Assembly: GCA_033675265.1 (NCBI GenBank)
Contig: JAUJYZ010000484.1
Coordinates: 1-64,000 of the forward strand
Length of the DNA stretch: 64,000 nucleotides
Origin: Actinostola sp. cb2023
Lineage: Eukaryota; Cnidaria; Anthozoa; Actiniaria; Actinostolidae
Direction: 5' to 3'
A program made the position numbers and the translations under genes. The stretch's first letter is position 1. The number at the start of each line of letters is the position of its first letter. Below, one piece after another: positions 19,965-32,898 of this stretch. The notes under the pieces are model-generated. The model was not told the DNA's origin. It did no database searches and saw only the letters and a program-made list of their open reading frames with translations.

Positions 19965-22900
19965 CAACTAGATCAAATACAACAGGACCAACGACCTGAG
20001 ACTAAGAGACCATAAACTAGGTCAACTAGATCAAATACAACAGAACCAACGACTTGAGACTAAGAGACCATAAACTAGGTCAACTAGATCAAATACAACA
20101 GGACCAACGACCTCAGACTAAGAGACCATAAACTAGTTCGACTAGATGAAATACAACAGAACCAACGACCTGAGACTAAGAGACCATCAACTAGGTCAAC
20201 TAGATCAAATACAACAGGACCAACGACCTGAGACTAAGAGACCATCAACTAGGTCAACCAGATAAAATACAACAGGACCAACGACCTGAGACTTAAAGAG
20301 ACCATAAACTAGGTCAACCAAACATGTATGCATTTTGTCTGCGCATGCGTTTGGAATCAGATTTCAAAGTACTATTTGCATAATCGATACTTCAGCTTTT
20401 GTCATTCACTGTGCCAACGATGTGCCAACCAGAGATCGATTGGCTGTTGAAACAAAACGTGTGAAAAGTTTTTGTGGAAATGGTTGGCACATTTACATCA
20501 CAATGTTAATGTTTGTAAACATGAAGTATCGCTATTGTTTTGCCAAGTGCACTGCTGTGGAAGCCTTTAGTGAGCGATCTTCGTCTCTAGAATGAAGTTT
20601 AAGAAAATCATTGAAAGGAAATCAATAGTCCGCCTACTTTTGTGGTGCTGTGGATATTTTTTTCCGTATAAAGGAACAAAATCCGCCAAAATCCGGCAAC
20701 ATTCCTACGGAGAAGTCGGGTGAACGGAGTGATACTCGGCGCGACGTTAGTCCGACGTTTGCCCTAGGCCTTAGGGTATGCAGTCGGGCGCGAAAAGACA
20801 AAACATGTGTGTGCTCCCGTGCATTTTAATACGAAATTAGAATTAAAATTACAATGCGCGAGTGAATTAGATCGACATTAGTTCGACGTTTGCCGCCACG
20901 TCGGCCCTTAGTCGACCTTCTTCCACCAAAACTATAATTAATAGGTTCGGCGCGAAGTTAGTCCGACGTTTGCCCTAGGCCTTAGGCCTAGGCCTATTTA
21001 GTTCGGCGCGTGTTTTAAAACGGCGTTTGCCGCAAAGTCGCTCCAGAGTCGTAATATCCGACTTGGCTTGTCGAACTTATGATGGACTCGAACCTAATGA
21101 ATAGGGTCGACCTCAATTGCGGCAAACGTCGTACTAACCATGAGCCTATTTCAAAATTAATTGGTTCGACTGAATTAAGCTCATGGTTAGTTCGACGTTT
21201 GCCGTAGGCCTAAGAGACCATAAACTAGGTCAACCAGATAAAATACAACAGGACCAACGACCTGAGACTAAGAGACCATAAACTAGGTCAACTAGATAAA
21301 ATACAACAGTACCAACGACCTGAGACTAAGAGACCATAAACTAGGTCAACCAGATAAAATACAACAGGACCAACGACCTGAGACTAAGAGACCATAAACT
21401 AGGTCAACCAGATAAAATACAACAGGACCAACGACCTGAGACTAAGAGACCATAAACTAGGTCAACTAGATAAAATACAACAGGACCAACGACTTGAGAC
21501 TAAGAGACCATAAACTAGGTCAACCAGATAAAATACAACAGGACCAACGACCTCAGACTAAGAGACCATAAACTAGGTCAACTAGATAAAATACAACAGG
21601 ACCAACGACCTGAGACTAAGAGACCATCAACTAGGTCAACTAGATCAAATACAACAGGACCAACGACCTGAGACTAAGAGACCATCAACTAGGTCAACCA
21701 GATAAAATACAACAGGACCAACGACCTGAGACTTAAAGAGACCATAAACTAGGTCAACCAAACATGTATGCATTTTGTCTGCGCATGCGTTTGGAATCAG
21801 ATTTCAAAGTACTATTTGCATAATCGATACTTCAGCTTTTGTCATTCACTGTGCCAACGATGTGCCAACCAGAGATCGATTGGCTGTTGAAACAAAACGT
21901 GTGAAAAGTTTTTGTGGAAATGGTTGGCACATTTACATCACAATGTTAATGTTTGTAAACATGAAGTATCGCTATTGTTTTGCCAAGTGCACTGCTGTGG
22001 AAGCCTTTAGTGAGCGATCTTCGTCTCTAGAATGAAGTTTAAGAAAATCATTGAAAGGAAATCAATAGTCCGCCTACTTTTGTGGTGCTGTGGATATTTT
22101 TTTCCGTATAAAGGAACAAAATCCGCCAAAATCCGGCAACATTCCTACGGAGAAGTCGGGTGAACGGAGTGATACTCGGCGCGACGTTAGTCCGACGTTT
22201 GCCCTAGGCCTTAGGGTATGCAGTCGGGCGCGAAAAGACAAAACATGTGTGTGCTCCCGTGCATTTTAATACGAAATTAGAATTAAAATTACAATGCGCG
22301 AGTGAATTAGATCGACATTAGTTCGACGTTTGCCGCCACGTCGGCCCTTAGTCGACCTTCTTCCACCAAAACTATAATTAATAGGTTCGGCGCGAAGTTA
22401 GTCCGACGTTTGCCCTAGGCCTTAGGCCTAGGCCTATTTAGTTCGGCGCGTGTTTAAAACGGCGTTTGCCGCAAAGTCGCTCCAGAGTCGTAATATCCGA
22501 CTTGGCTTGTCGAACTTATGATGGACTCGAACCTAATGAATAGGGTCGACCTCAATTGCGGCAAACGTCGTACTAACCATGAGCCTATTTCAAAATTAAT
22601 TGGTTCGACTGAATTAAGCTCATGGTTAGTTCGACGTTTGCCGTAGGCCTAAGAGACCATAAACTAGGTCAACCAGATAAAATACAACAGGACCAACGAC
22701 CTGAGACTAAGAGACCATAAACTAGGTCAACTAGATAAAATACAACAGTACCAACGACCTGAGACTAAGAGACCATAAACTAGGTCAACCAGATAAAATA
22801 CAACAGGACCAACGACCTGAGACTAAGAGACCATAAACTAGGTCAACCAGATAAAATACAACAGGACCAACGACCTGAGACTAAGAGACCATAAACTAGG

Positions 22901-23365
22901 TCAACTAGATAAAATACAACAGGACCAACGACTTGAGACTAAGAGACCATAAACTAGGTCAACCAGATAAAATACAACAGGACCAACGACCTGAGACTAA
23001 GAGACCATAAACTAGGTCAACTAGATAAAATACAACAGGACCAACGACCTGAGACTAAGAGACCATCAACTAGGTCAACTAGATCAAATACAACAGGACC
23101 AACGACTTGAGACTAAGAGACCATAAACTAGGTCAACTAGATCAAATACAACAGGACCAACGACCTGATACTAAGAGACCATAAACTAGGTCAACTAGAT
23201 CAAATACAACAGGACCAACGACCTGAGACTAAGAGACCATAAACTAGGTCAACTAGATAAAATACAACAGTACCAACGACCTGAGACTAAGAGACCATAA
23301 ACTAGGTCAACTAGATCAAATACAACAGTACCAACGACCTGAGACTAAGAGACCATAAACTAGGT
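19965..23365 (+). repeat. Higher-order minisatellite: 58-bp units plus two 0.89-kb modules
   Basis: The unit CAACTAGATAAAATACAACA-GGACCAACGACCTGAGACTA-AGAGACCATAAACTAGGT is 58 bp. Arrays lie at 19965-20320 (about 6 units), 21211-21760 (about 9.5) and 22650-23365 (about 12), separated by two almost identical modules (20321-21210 and 21761-22649). The period from module to module is 1440 bp. Modules carry repeated GTTCGACGTTTGCC and CCTAGGCCTTAGGCCTAGGC motifs. An 86-codon frame in each module lacks an ATG start and is probably not coding. Unit order and number are preserved in the right arm. Confidence 0.95.
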
Positions 23366-23742
23366 GGTCGGGATGTTCGGTGTATTCTCGTATGTACAAC
23401 GTGATTCCTCGAGTGTGTTGGGGATGTTCGGTGTATTCTCGTATGTGCAACGTGATTTCTCGAGTGTGATCGTGATGTTCGGAGTATTCTCGTATGTTCA
23501 ACGTGATTCCTCGAGTGCGTTCGGGATGTTCGGTGTATTCTCTCGTATGTGCAGCGCGATTGCTCGAGTGTGGTCGGGATGTTCGGTGTATTCTCGTATG
23601 TGCAACGTGATTCCTCGAGTGTGGTCGGGATGTTCGGTATATTCTCGTATGTTCAACGTGATTCCTCGAGTGTGGTTCGTGGGATGTTCGGTGTATTTTC
23701 GTATGTGCAGCGCGATTGCTCTAGTGTGGTCGGGATGTTCGC
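23366..23742 (+). repeat. 51-bp minisatellite, about 7.4 units
   Basis: Unit GGTCGGGATGTTCGGTGTAT-TCTCGTATGTGCAACGTGAT-TCCTCGAGTGT. Because 51 is a multiple of three and the unit lacks stops in several frames, both strands stay open (17-residue repeats such as MFGVFSYVQRDSSSV). It abuts the 58-bp array without spacer. Confidence 0.95.
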
Positions 23743-23874
23743 GCACGAAAGGTGAATAGCACTATCCACCGGATAAGTCTTATCCAGCGGATAAAATTTA
23801 TTGGATAACTGCATCAGTTTATCCGTTGCATTGGATAAGACTTATCCGGTGGATAGCGCTATTCCCTTTCGTGC
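23743..23874. mobile_element. TTATCC-type foldback MITE, 132 bp
   Basis: Inverted ends GCACGAAAGG and ATAGCGCTATCCACCGGATA-AGTCTTATCCA. I recognise this GGATAAGTCTTATCC style foldback as widespread in anthozoan genomes; that memory is not a search result. Confidence 0.8.
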
Positions 23875-24829
23875 AACCGGGATCTGAATGGTTAACTACT
23901 ATGTTTACATGAGACTATGTAAACACGGCTGAAGAAAACAAACGCAGCGCGCGCTCGATTGTCGTCAGTAGCGCGCGCACTTCAACTGAAATTTTATTCA
24001 AAAACACAACAGAATCCTTAAATTTCTTGCCGTGTTTGTCACCATTCTTGTTCTTTTTTTCATCAAATATCCATAGTTTTGGTATGTCGCAATGTTTTCA
24101 ACACCAAAGTTGAAGAAACGTTTGATTTTAAGATCGTTTTAGTTATTCAACATCGATAAATACCTGCACTGACGCTTTGTCGTGTTTTACTTGATCACAC
24201 AAGCTCGAGCTCGGTTCATATAAAATGAACGCTGATTGGCTGTTCAAGCCATTTTTTATGTTAGGATAATTTAGCATTTGGTTTGGCTACTAAAAGTTGC
24301 TTTAATTCACCTTTGCGTCTCGTTATTTTACAAAATAAGAGATTAAAGAAGAGATACAAAAACAAGACCTAACTTTTTGTGTGTGACCGCCTTTCCCCAA
24401 AGACGCGCTCACACAAATATAAAACGTTTTCCGTGTGATATCGGCCTAATATAACACGAGGGGAAGATTGGGAGCTGCATGATGTGTAAAACCGAGCCGT
24501 ATTATATTTGTTAAGTTTAAAATGTGCAGGAATAACATTGCCCGTGTTACACAACAGAATTACTGATTTTATTCGGACAAATTAATTGTTGAGTATTCTC
24601 AAAATACCCAGAATTGTTGTGATGATTTATTAGGTGAAAATTTTCTTTTTCCTGATTTTTCAACACTTTTGTTGAGTGGAACAAACCAAACATGGAACTT
24701 TGTGCTGTTCGAAGAGAGACGAAATTGAAGAGCTATGATTGGTTGAAATTAGCACGTGACAAGTGACCACCCTCCTCCGCAAAATACCTTTAGATAAAAT
24801 AACTACATTCCTCTTATTTATTGATAAGC
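23875..24829. other. Inner end of the left arm, noncoding
   Basis: No supported gene. It contains GCGCGCGC-rich words near 23945-23980 and ends at the arm boundary TTGATAAGC. Confidence 0.5.
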
Positions 24830-25165
24830 ACACTCGTGCAAATTATTTCCAAATTGAACTCGAAACCGTATGATTACCTCTACTAATAATGATAAAAATA
24901 ATAAAAATAAAGGTTTATTCAATAGGTTCTTCGCCTATTGAAGACTATAAAAACTATCGATCTAAGGATATAAGTATATAAGTATGAAATAAGTGGGAAA
25001 TAGCAATAAGAAGTTCTGACGAAGTATAGTGTCTTTGGGTGTGGTAGACTAATGTGTATCAACAATGCCAAAACAGGTGGAGACTGAATGGTGAAAGAAA
25101 ATAAGAAACTGATCTAAAATATAATCTGGTTCTAATGGAACTGAAGTCTTAATAGGATTGACTTA
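24830..25165. other. Unique spacer at the palindrome centre, 336 bp
   Basis: Non-palindromic. It begins with ACACTCGTGCAAATTATTTC, then CAAATTGAACTCGAAACCGT-ATGATTACCT, which is an end of the TIR element family seen at 11976-13084, directly at the left-arm boundary. This is followed by TAATAATGATAAAAATAATA, a small TCAATAGG..CCTATTGA hairpin near 24918-24940, and A/G-rich sequence. No gene. Confidence 0.9.
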
Positions 25166-26122
25166 GCTTATCAATAAATAAGAGGAATGTAGTTATTTTA
25201 TCTAAAGGTATTTTGCGGAGGAGGGTGGTCACTTGTCACGTGCTAATTTCAACCAATCATAGCTCTTCAATTTCGTCTCTCTTCGAACAGCACAAAGTTC
25301 CATGTTTTGGTTTGTTCCACTCAACAAAAGTGTTGAAAAATCAGGAAAAAAGAAAATTTTCACCTAATAAATCATCACAACAATTCTGGGTATTTTGAGA
25401 ATACTCAACAATTAATTTGTCCGAATAAAATCAGTAATTCTGTTGTGTAACACGGGCAATGTTATTCCTGCACATTTTAAACTTAACAAATATAATACGG
25501 CTCGGTTTTACACATCATGCAGCTCCCAATCTTCCCCTCGTGTTATATTAGGCCGATATCACACGGAAAACGTTTTATATTTGTGTGAGCGCGTCTTTGG
25601 GGGAAAGGCGGTCACACACAAAAGTTAGGTCTTGTTTTTGTATCTCTTCTTTAATCTCTTATTTTGTAAAATAACGAGACGCAAAGGTGAATTAAAGCAA
25701 CTTTTAGTAGCCAAACCAAATGCTAAATTATCCTAACATAAAAAATGGCTTGAACAGCCAATCAGCGTTCATTTTATATGAACCGAGCTCGAGCTTGTGT
25801 GATCAAGTAAAACACGACAAAGCGTCAGTGCAGGTATTTATCGATGTTGAATAACTAAAACGATCTTAAAATCAAACGTTTCTTCAACTTTGGTGTTGAA
25901 AACATTGCGACATACCAAAACTATGGATATTTGATGAAAAAAAGAACAAGAATGGTGACAAACACGGCAAGAAATTTAAGGATTCTGTTGTGTTTTTGAA
26001 TAAAATTTCAGTTGAAGTGCGCGCGCTACTGACGACAATCGAGCGCGCGCTGCGTTTGTTTTCTTCAGCCGTGTTTACATAGTCTCATGTAAACATAGTA
26101 GTTAACCATTCAGATCCCGGTT
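25166..26122. other. Inner end of the right arm, noncoding
   Basis: Inverse of 23875-24829. It differs by homopolymer indels (for example CATGTTTTGG against the left-arm CCAAACATGG). Confidence 0.8.
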
Positions 26123-26254
26123 GCACGAAAGGGAATAGCGCTATCCACCGGATAAGTCTTATCCAATGCAACGGATAAACTGATGCAGTTATCCAATAAA
26201 TTTTATCCGCTGGATAAGACTTATCCGGTGGATAGTGCTATTCACCTTTCGTGC
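26123..26254. mobile_element. TTATCC-type foldback MITE (right copy)
   Basis: Inverse of 23743-23874. Confidence 0.8.
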
Positions 26255-26631
26255 GCGAACATCCCGACCACACTAGAGCAATCGCGCTGCACATACGAAA
26301 ATACACCGAACATCCCACGAACCACACTCGAGGAATCACGTTGAACATACGAGAATATACCGAACATCCCGACCACACTCGAGGAATCACGTTGCACATA
26401 CGAGAATACACCGAACATCCCGACCACACTCGAGCAATCGCGCTGCACATACGAGAGAATACACCGAACATCCCGAACGCACTCGAGGAATCACGTTGAA
26501 CATACGAGAATACTCCGAACATCACGATCACACTCGAGAAATCACGTTGCACATACGAGAATACACCGAACATCCCCAACACACTCGAGGAATCACGTTG
26601 TACATACGAGAATACACCGAACATCCCGACC
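26255..26631 (-). repeat. 51-bp minisatellite (right copy)
   Basis: Inverse of 23366-23742 with the same number of units. Confidence 0.95.
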
Positions 26632-29600
26632 ACCTAGTTTATGGTCTCTTAGTCTCAGGTCGTTGGTACTGTTGTATTTGATCTAGTTGACCTAGTTTAT
26701 GGTCTCTTAGTCTCAGGTCGTTGGTACTGTTGTATTTTATCTAGTTGACCTAGTTTATGGTCTCTTAGTCTCAGGTCGTTGGTCCTGTTGTATTTGATCT
26801 AGTTGACCTAGTTTATGGTCTCTTAGTATCAGGTCGTTGGTCCTGTTGTATTTGATCTAGTTGACCTAGTTTATGGTCTCTTAGTCTCAAGTCGTTGGTC
26901 CTGTTGTATTTGATCTAGTTGACCTAGTTGATGGTCTCTTAGTCTCAGGTCGTTGGTCCTGTTGTATTTTATCTAGTTGACCTAGTTTATGGTCTCTTAG
27001 TCTCAGGTCGTTGGTCCTGTTGTGTATTTTATCTGGTTGACCTAGTTTATGGTCTCTTAGTCTCAAGTCGTTGGTCCTGTTGTATTTTATCTAGTTGACC
27101 TAGTTTATGGTCTCTTAGTCTCAGGTCGTTGGTCCTGTTGTATTTTATCTGGTTGACCTAGTTTATGGTCTCTTAGTCTCAGGTCGTTGGTCCTGTTGTA
27201 TTTTATCTGGTTGACCTAGTTTATGGTCTCTTAGTCTCAGGTCGTTGGTACTGTTGTATTTTATCTAGTTGACCTAGTTTATGGTCTCTTAGTCTCAGGT
27301 CGTTGGTCCTGTTGTATTTTATCTGGTTGACCTAGTTTATGGTCTCTTAGGCCTACGGCAAACGTCGAACTAACCATGAGCTTAATTCAGTCGAACCAAT
27401 TAATTTTGAAATAGGCTCATGGTTAGTACGACGTTTGCCGCAATTGAGGTCGACCCTATTCATTAGGTTCGAGTCCATCATAAGTTCGACAAGCCAAGTC
27501 GGATATTACGACTCTGGAGCGACTTTGCGGCAAACGCCGTTTTAAACACGCGCCGAACTAAATAGGCCTAGGCCTAAGGCCTAGGGCAAACGTCGGACTA
27601 ACTTCGCGCCGAACCTATTAATTATAGTTTTGGTGGAAGAAGGTCGACTAAGGGCCGACGTGGCGGCAAACGTCGAACTAATGTCGATCTAATTCACTCG
27701 CGCATTGTAATTTTAATTCTAATTTCGTATTAAAATGCACGGGAGCACACACATGTTTTGTCTTTTCGCGCCCGACTGCATACCCTAAGGCCTAGGGCAA
27801 ACGTCGGACTAACGTCGCGCCGAGTATCACTCCGTTCACCCGACTTCTCCGTAGGAATGTTGCCGGATTTTGGCGGATTTTGTTCCTTTATACGGAAAAA
27901 AATATCCACAGCACCACAAAAGTAGGCGGACTATTGATTTCCTTTCAATGATTTTCTTAAACTTCATTCTAGAGACGAAGATCGCTCACTAAAGGCTTCC
28001 ACAGCAGTGCACTTGGCAAAACAATAGCGATACTTCATGTTTACAAACATTAACATTGTGATGTAAATGTGCCAACCATTTCCACAAAAACTTTTCACAC
28101 GTTTTGTTTCAACAGCCAATCGATCTCTGGTTGGCACATCGTTGGCACAGTGAATGACAAAAGCTGAAGTATCGATTATGCAAATAGTACTTTGAAATCT
28201 GATTCCAAACGCATGCGCAGACAAAATGCATACATGTTTGGTTGACCTAGTTTATGGTCTCTTTAAGTCTCAGGTCGTTGGTCCTGTTGTATTTTATCTG
28301 GTTGACCTAGTTGATGGTCTCTTAGTCTCAGGTCGTTGGTCCTGTTGTATTTGATCTAGTTGACCTAGTTGATGGTCTCTTAGTCTCAGGTCGTTGGTCC
28401 TGTTGTATTTTATCTAGTTGACCTAGTTTATGGTCTCTTAGTCTGAGGTCGTTGGTCCTGTTGTATTTTATCTGGTTGACCTAGTTTATGGTCTCTTAGT
28501 CTCAAGTCGTTGGTCCTGTTGTATTTTATCTAGTTGACCTAGTTTATGGTCTCTTAGTCTCAGGTCGTTGGTCCTGTTGTATTTTATCTGGTTGACCTAG
28601 TTTATGGTCTCTTAGTCTCAGGTCGTTGGTCCTGTTGTATTTTATCTGGTTGACCTAGTTTATGGTCTCTTAGTCTCAGGTCGTTGGTACTGTTGTATTT
28701 TATCTAGTTGACCTAGTTTATGGTCTCTTAGTCTCAGGTCGTTGGTCCTGTTGTATTTTATCTGGTTGACCTAGTTTATGGTCTCTTAGGCCTACGGCAA
28801 ACGTCGAACTAACCATGAGCTTAATTCAGTCGAACCAATTAATTTTGAAATAGGCTCATGGTTAGTACGACGTTTGCCGCAATTGAGGTCGACCCTATTC
28901 ATTAGGTTCGAGTCCATCATAAGTTCGACAAGCCAAGTCGGATATTACGACTCTGGAGCGACTTTGCGGCAAACGCCGTTTTAAACACGCGCCGAACTAA
29001 ATAGGCCTAGGCCTAAGGCCTAGGGCAAACGTCGGACTAACTTCGCGCCGAACCTATTAATTATAGTTTTGGTGGAAGAAGGTCGACTAAGGGCCGACGT
29101 GGCGGCAAACGTCGAACTAATGTCGATCTAATTCACTCGCGCATTGTAATTTTAATTCTAATTTCGTATTAAAATGCACGGGAGCACACACATGTTTTGT
29201 CTTTTCGCGCCCGACTGCATACCCTAAGGCCTAGGGCAAACGTCGGACTAACGTCGCGCCGAGTATCACTCCGTTCACCCGACTTCTCCGTAGGAATGTT
29301 GCCGGATTTTGGCGGATTTTGTTCCTTTATACGGAAAAAAATATCCACAGCACCACAAAAGTAGGCGGACTATTGATTTCCTTTCAATGATTTTCTTAAA
29401 CTTCATTCTAGAGACGAAGATCGCTCACTAAAGGCTTCCACAGCAGTGCACTTGGCAAAACAATAGCGATACTTCATGTTTACAAACATTAACATTGTGA
29501 TGTAAATGTGCCAACCATTTCCACAAAAACTTTTCACACGTTTTGTTTCAACAGCCAATCGATCTCTGGTTGGCACATCGTTGGCACAGTGAATGACAAA

Positions 29601-30033
29601 AGCTGAAGTATCGATTATGCAAATAGTACTTTGAAATCTGATTCCAAACGCATGCGCAGACAAAATGCATACATGTTTGGTTGACCTAGTTTATGGTCTC
29701 TTTAAGTCTCAGGTCGTTGGTCCTGTTGTATTTTATCTGGTTGACCTAGTTGATGGTCTCTTAGTCTCAGGTCGTTGGTCCTGTTGTATTTGATCTAGTT
29801 GACCTAGTTGATGGTCTCTTAGTCTCAGGTCGTTGGTTCTGTTGTATTTCATCTAGTCGAACTAGTTTATGGTCTCTTAGTCTGAGGTCGTTGGTCCTGT
29901 TGTATTTGATCTAGTTGACCTAGTTTATGGTCTCTTAGTCTCAAGTCGTTGGTTCTGTTGTATTTGATCTAGTTGACCTAGTTTATGGTCTCTTAGTCTC
30001 AGGTCGTTGGTCCTGTTGTATTTGATCTAGTTG
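26632..30033 (-). repeat. Higher-order 58-bp minisatellite (right copy)
   Basis: Inverse of 19965-23365: same order of arrays and modules. One unit near 27020 carries TGTTGTGTATTTTA, a 2-bp GT insertion missing in the left arm. Both modules here read GTGTTTAAAA, while the outer left module has one more T. Confidence 0.95.
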
Positions 30034-31018
30034 ATGTTTTGTAGTCAAGAGAAACCATATCAAAATCATTGTAACATTTGCCTCCAATTAGTTTCCATGC
30101 TCACGCCACCTCTCTGGCATGATATAAACAAAGTAAAAATCACGTAAAATTTACAACATTTTGTGATTTTACTCGAAATGTTCGTAAATGACAACATTTT
30201 TACCTGTGAATTCACAATATATATTATCTTAGCTGTAATATAAGATAGTTTTGAAAGTCACTGCTTTACAATTTAATGGTGCAAAATATATTTTGAAGAG
30301 CTCGGTTGTAGTGCTTTTCACAAGCGAGCGTGACCTTGTTGTCACGGTCAGATGAGATAACTGTGCTTAAACTCTAATACGTATGCTCCAAACACATTTT
30401 TACCGTGAAAATCGAATTCACCGATAAATGTCCGTTATTTTGGTATAAGATTCACGTATATTACGATTAATTTCAATGGGGCAAACTTCAAAAAACTATA
30501 GGTCTTTCCTGCTATTGTTGATGGTCTTTTGTGGGTCGGTGGAGGCATTTGGAGCCGAGAATTTGATGGCTGAAATGGAGATTCTTCGTGCAATACACGT
30601 ACCGTTGCTCTCTACTCGCCGAAACGATCGCTGTGACCAAACACAATGAAGTTTTATTCGATTGCCGGTTTTAACCACGACTGTGCGAGATACTGTACGC
30701 TAGCTAGAGCAAATGTTCAAGTTTATGGGCAATGAGTTAATTTGAGATGGAACTACAACATCGTGAGATTGAACGACGTTGGACGCGCGCATCTTTTCTG
30801 CACACGCTCTTCCACTCGTTTTTGCATGAGTGAGAAGTAGTCACTGTGCGGTGACCGTGCCGTGTCCAAGCATTCTGATTGGTTGAGCAATGATTATTCG
30901 CGCTGTGATTGGTTGAATACTGATGCGCGTCTTCGATTGCGTACCGTAACGGTAACTACGTACTGTAGGGACGTTTCCTACTCATACGAATACCACCTTA
31001 TGTTCACCGCGCGGCATA
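30034..31018. other. Noncoding stretch (right copy of 18980-19964)
   Basis: Inverse of the left-arm segment; no gene supported. Confidence 0.6.
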
Positions 31019-31199
31019 GACCCTTTTAATAAATCCCACAATGCATGATTTTCCGCGCTTGACGTCAAACTTATTCTTTTGAATTCTATTCAAAATATAC
31101 AAAGACTGAAAACAATGAAGGAAAATGAATGGAATTCAAAAGAATAAATTTGACGTCAAGCGCGGAAAATCATGCATTGTGGGATTTATTAAAAGGGTC
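31019..31199. mobile_element. MITE, TA-flanked (right copy)
   Basis: Inverse of 18799-18979. Confidence 0.88.
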
Positions 31200-31265
31200 T
31201 ATACTAGACTATTGCAACATATGACGTCATTAATACTTGACCAATCAGAGGGCGCGAATCTTTCT

Positions 31266-31408
31266 ATACACCACGGTTCTGTTCAGTAGCCACGAACAAT
31301 GGTATCAATTGGAGGTTGTTCTTGTGCTTTCATTCAATTATTGCTCAATGACAACCTCGACTTGCTACCATTGTTCATGGGTACTCAACAGAACCATGAA
31401 GTGGTATA
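31266..31408. mobile_element. Imperfect foldback MITE (right copy)
   Basis: Inverse of 18590-18732. Confidence 0.6.
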
Positions 31409-31574
31409 TTGTATTATACTATAAATATATGGATGTTTGTGAGTTGATCATTGTGATTCTACGAAATTTGTCCTGTTAACATTCTTGGTAAGTTCCTTAT
31501 GTGGTACCTTGTATGGTTATATTCCGGTCAGTTCCTTATATGGTAGCAATAGTCCATATTTGGTATATGTGTTT

Positions 31575-32062
31575 TTACTCAGCACAGATACTGTCCTCAA
31601 AATGATCTGCCTTAATCATACCATAAACACCTGAAGATTCATCGACAATTCGAATCTGAGCGGTCTGTTCACGGTAGTTTGTTACATCGAACGTCTTCTG
31701 GACCATAGTTTCAGTATTGTAGTCAGATGTGGCGCTGTAAATGGCAGACCCTCTGATCAGCAACTCCACGCGTAACAAATTGGTGTCAGCTCCTCCTCCA
31801 ATCAAGAACTTCAGCGTGGTACCTTTGATCAGAAACGGTGGTGACGTTGCGGTTCCAGTTGGTATGTCACCTTGGAATGCTACTGGGTGAGAAGGACTGG
31901 GTCGGTTCTCGAATGTTGCGATGAACCAGTTACCTTTAAGATTCGACATTGGTCGACCTCTAGCTTTGGGGTTGTCGCCGTAGGTTGGCTGATTGTCAAA
32001 TGCTGTTCCTGTCAGGGTCCAGCCGTCCAATCGTCCAGATTCAAAGTCATAGAGAATGCACT
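31575..32062 (-). CDS. Last exon: secreted beta-sandwich domain (right copy)
   Basis: Same acceptor, phase and translation as 17937-18424. Here the exon lies on the minus strand, downstream of the EGF exon 34257-34374 and, about 23 kb further, of the PAN exon 54853-55263 on the same strand. This copy is therefore the one that can belong to a complete gene with a signal peptide. The splice phases 0 (PAN to EGF) and 1 (EGF to this exon) are mutually compatible. The stop codon TAA is at 31575-31577. Confidence 0.75.
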
Positions 32063-32112
32063 CTGAATAGAAATAAAAATACCCTGGTGTCATCATCATT
32101 ATTGACATCACT

Positions 32113-32343
32113 GATTGATTGATTGATTGATCGATCTATTTTTTTATTTTTTTTATTTTTTTTTTTTTATTTATTTGTTTGTTTGTTTGTTTGTTTGTTT
32201 GTTTGTTTGTTTGTTTGTTTGTTTGTTTGTTTGTTTGTTTGTTTGTTTGTTTGTTTGTTTGTTTGTTTGTTTGTTTTTTTGTTTTTGTTTTTTTGATTGT
32301 TTGTTTGTTTGTTTGTTTGTTTGTTTATTTATTTATTTATTTG
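32113..32343 (-). repeat. (AAAC)n microsatellite (right copy)
   Basis: GTTT tract on the plus strand. Where the left arm has one uninterrupted A-run, this copy has G interruptions (GTTTTTTTGTTTTTGTTTTT). Confidence 0.95.
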
Positions 32344-32628
32344 AGTTAAGGAGAAAAACTAGTGATATTAAGCTACTACGTTTCGATGACATCCTGTCAT
32401 CATTATCAAGTAAAGTGAGATGAATAATGAGTAACATATAAGTTACGTACGAAATTTACATAATTAACATAAGAATAGTGTTCAATGTCACTGCAATCTT
32501 CAAGTCGCCTGAATAAATGCAGTTGATCATCACGTTTTAAGATTCTTATAAAGGTAACTTTAGAAATTGAGTTAAGGAGAAACACAAGTGATATTAAGCT
32601 ACTACGTTTCGATGACATCCTGTCATCA
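32344..32628 (-). mobile_element. Penelope-like fragment with direct repeats (right copy)
   Basis: Inverse of 17371-17655. Confidence 0.55.
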
Positions 32629-32637
32629 TTCTCGCTT

Positions 32638-32864
32638 TACACATTTATTTATTCATTCATTCATTTATTTAAATTATTTATTTATTTATTTATTTATTTG
32701 TTTATTTATGTCATTTATTTATGTCATTTATTCATGTCATTTATTTATGTCATTTATTCATGTCATTTATTTATGTCATTTATTTATGTCATTTGTTTAT
32801 TGATTTGTTTATTGATTTGTTTATTGATTTGTTTATTTATTTATGTCATTTATTTATTGATTGG

Positions 32865-32898
<34 letters not shown>

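Noticed and set aside
20335..20595. 86-codon frame present four times (two per arm)
   Set aside because: It starts at TTG, has no ATG at the start, no domain features, and its conservation is explained by the repeat module.
19965..23365. CRISPR-like regular repeats
   Set aside because: The 58-bp units are contiguous without spacers, and the genome is eukaryotic.
24830..25165. Sequencing-adapter remnant as the palindrome centre
   Set aside because: The spacer is 336 bp of genome-like DNA including a known repeat end, not a short adapter; a simple missed-adapter read would leave no such spacer. Other assembly artefacts remain possible.
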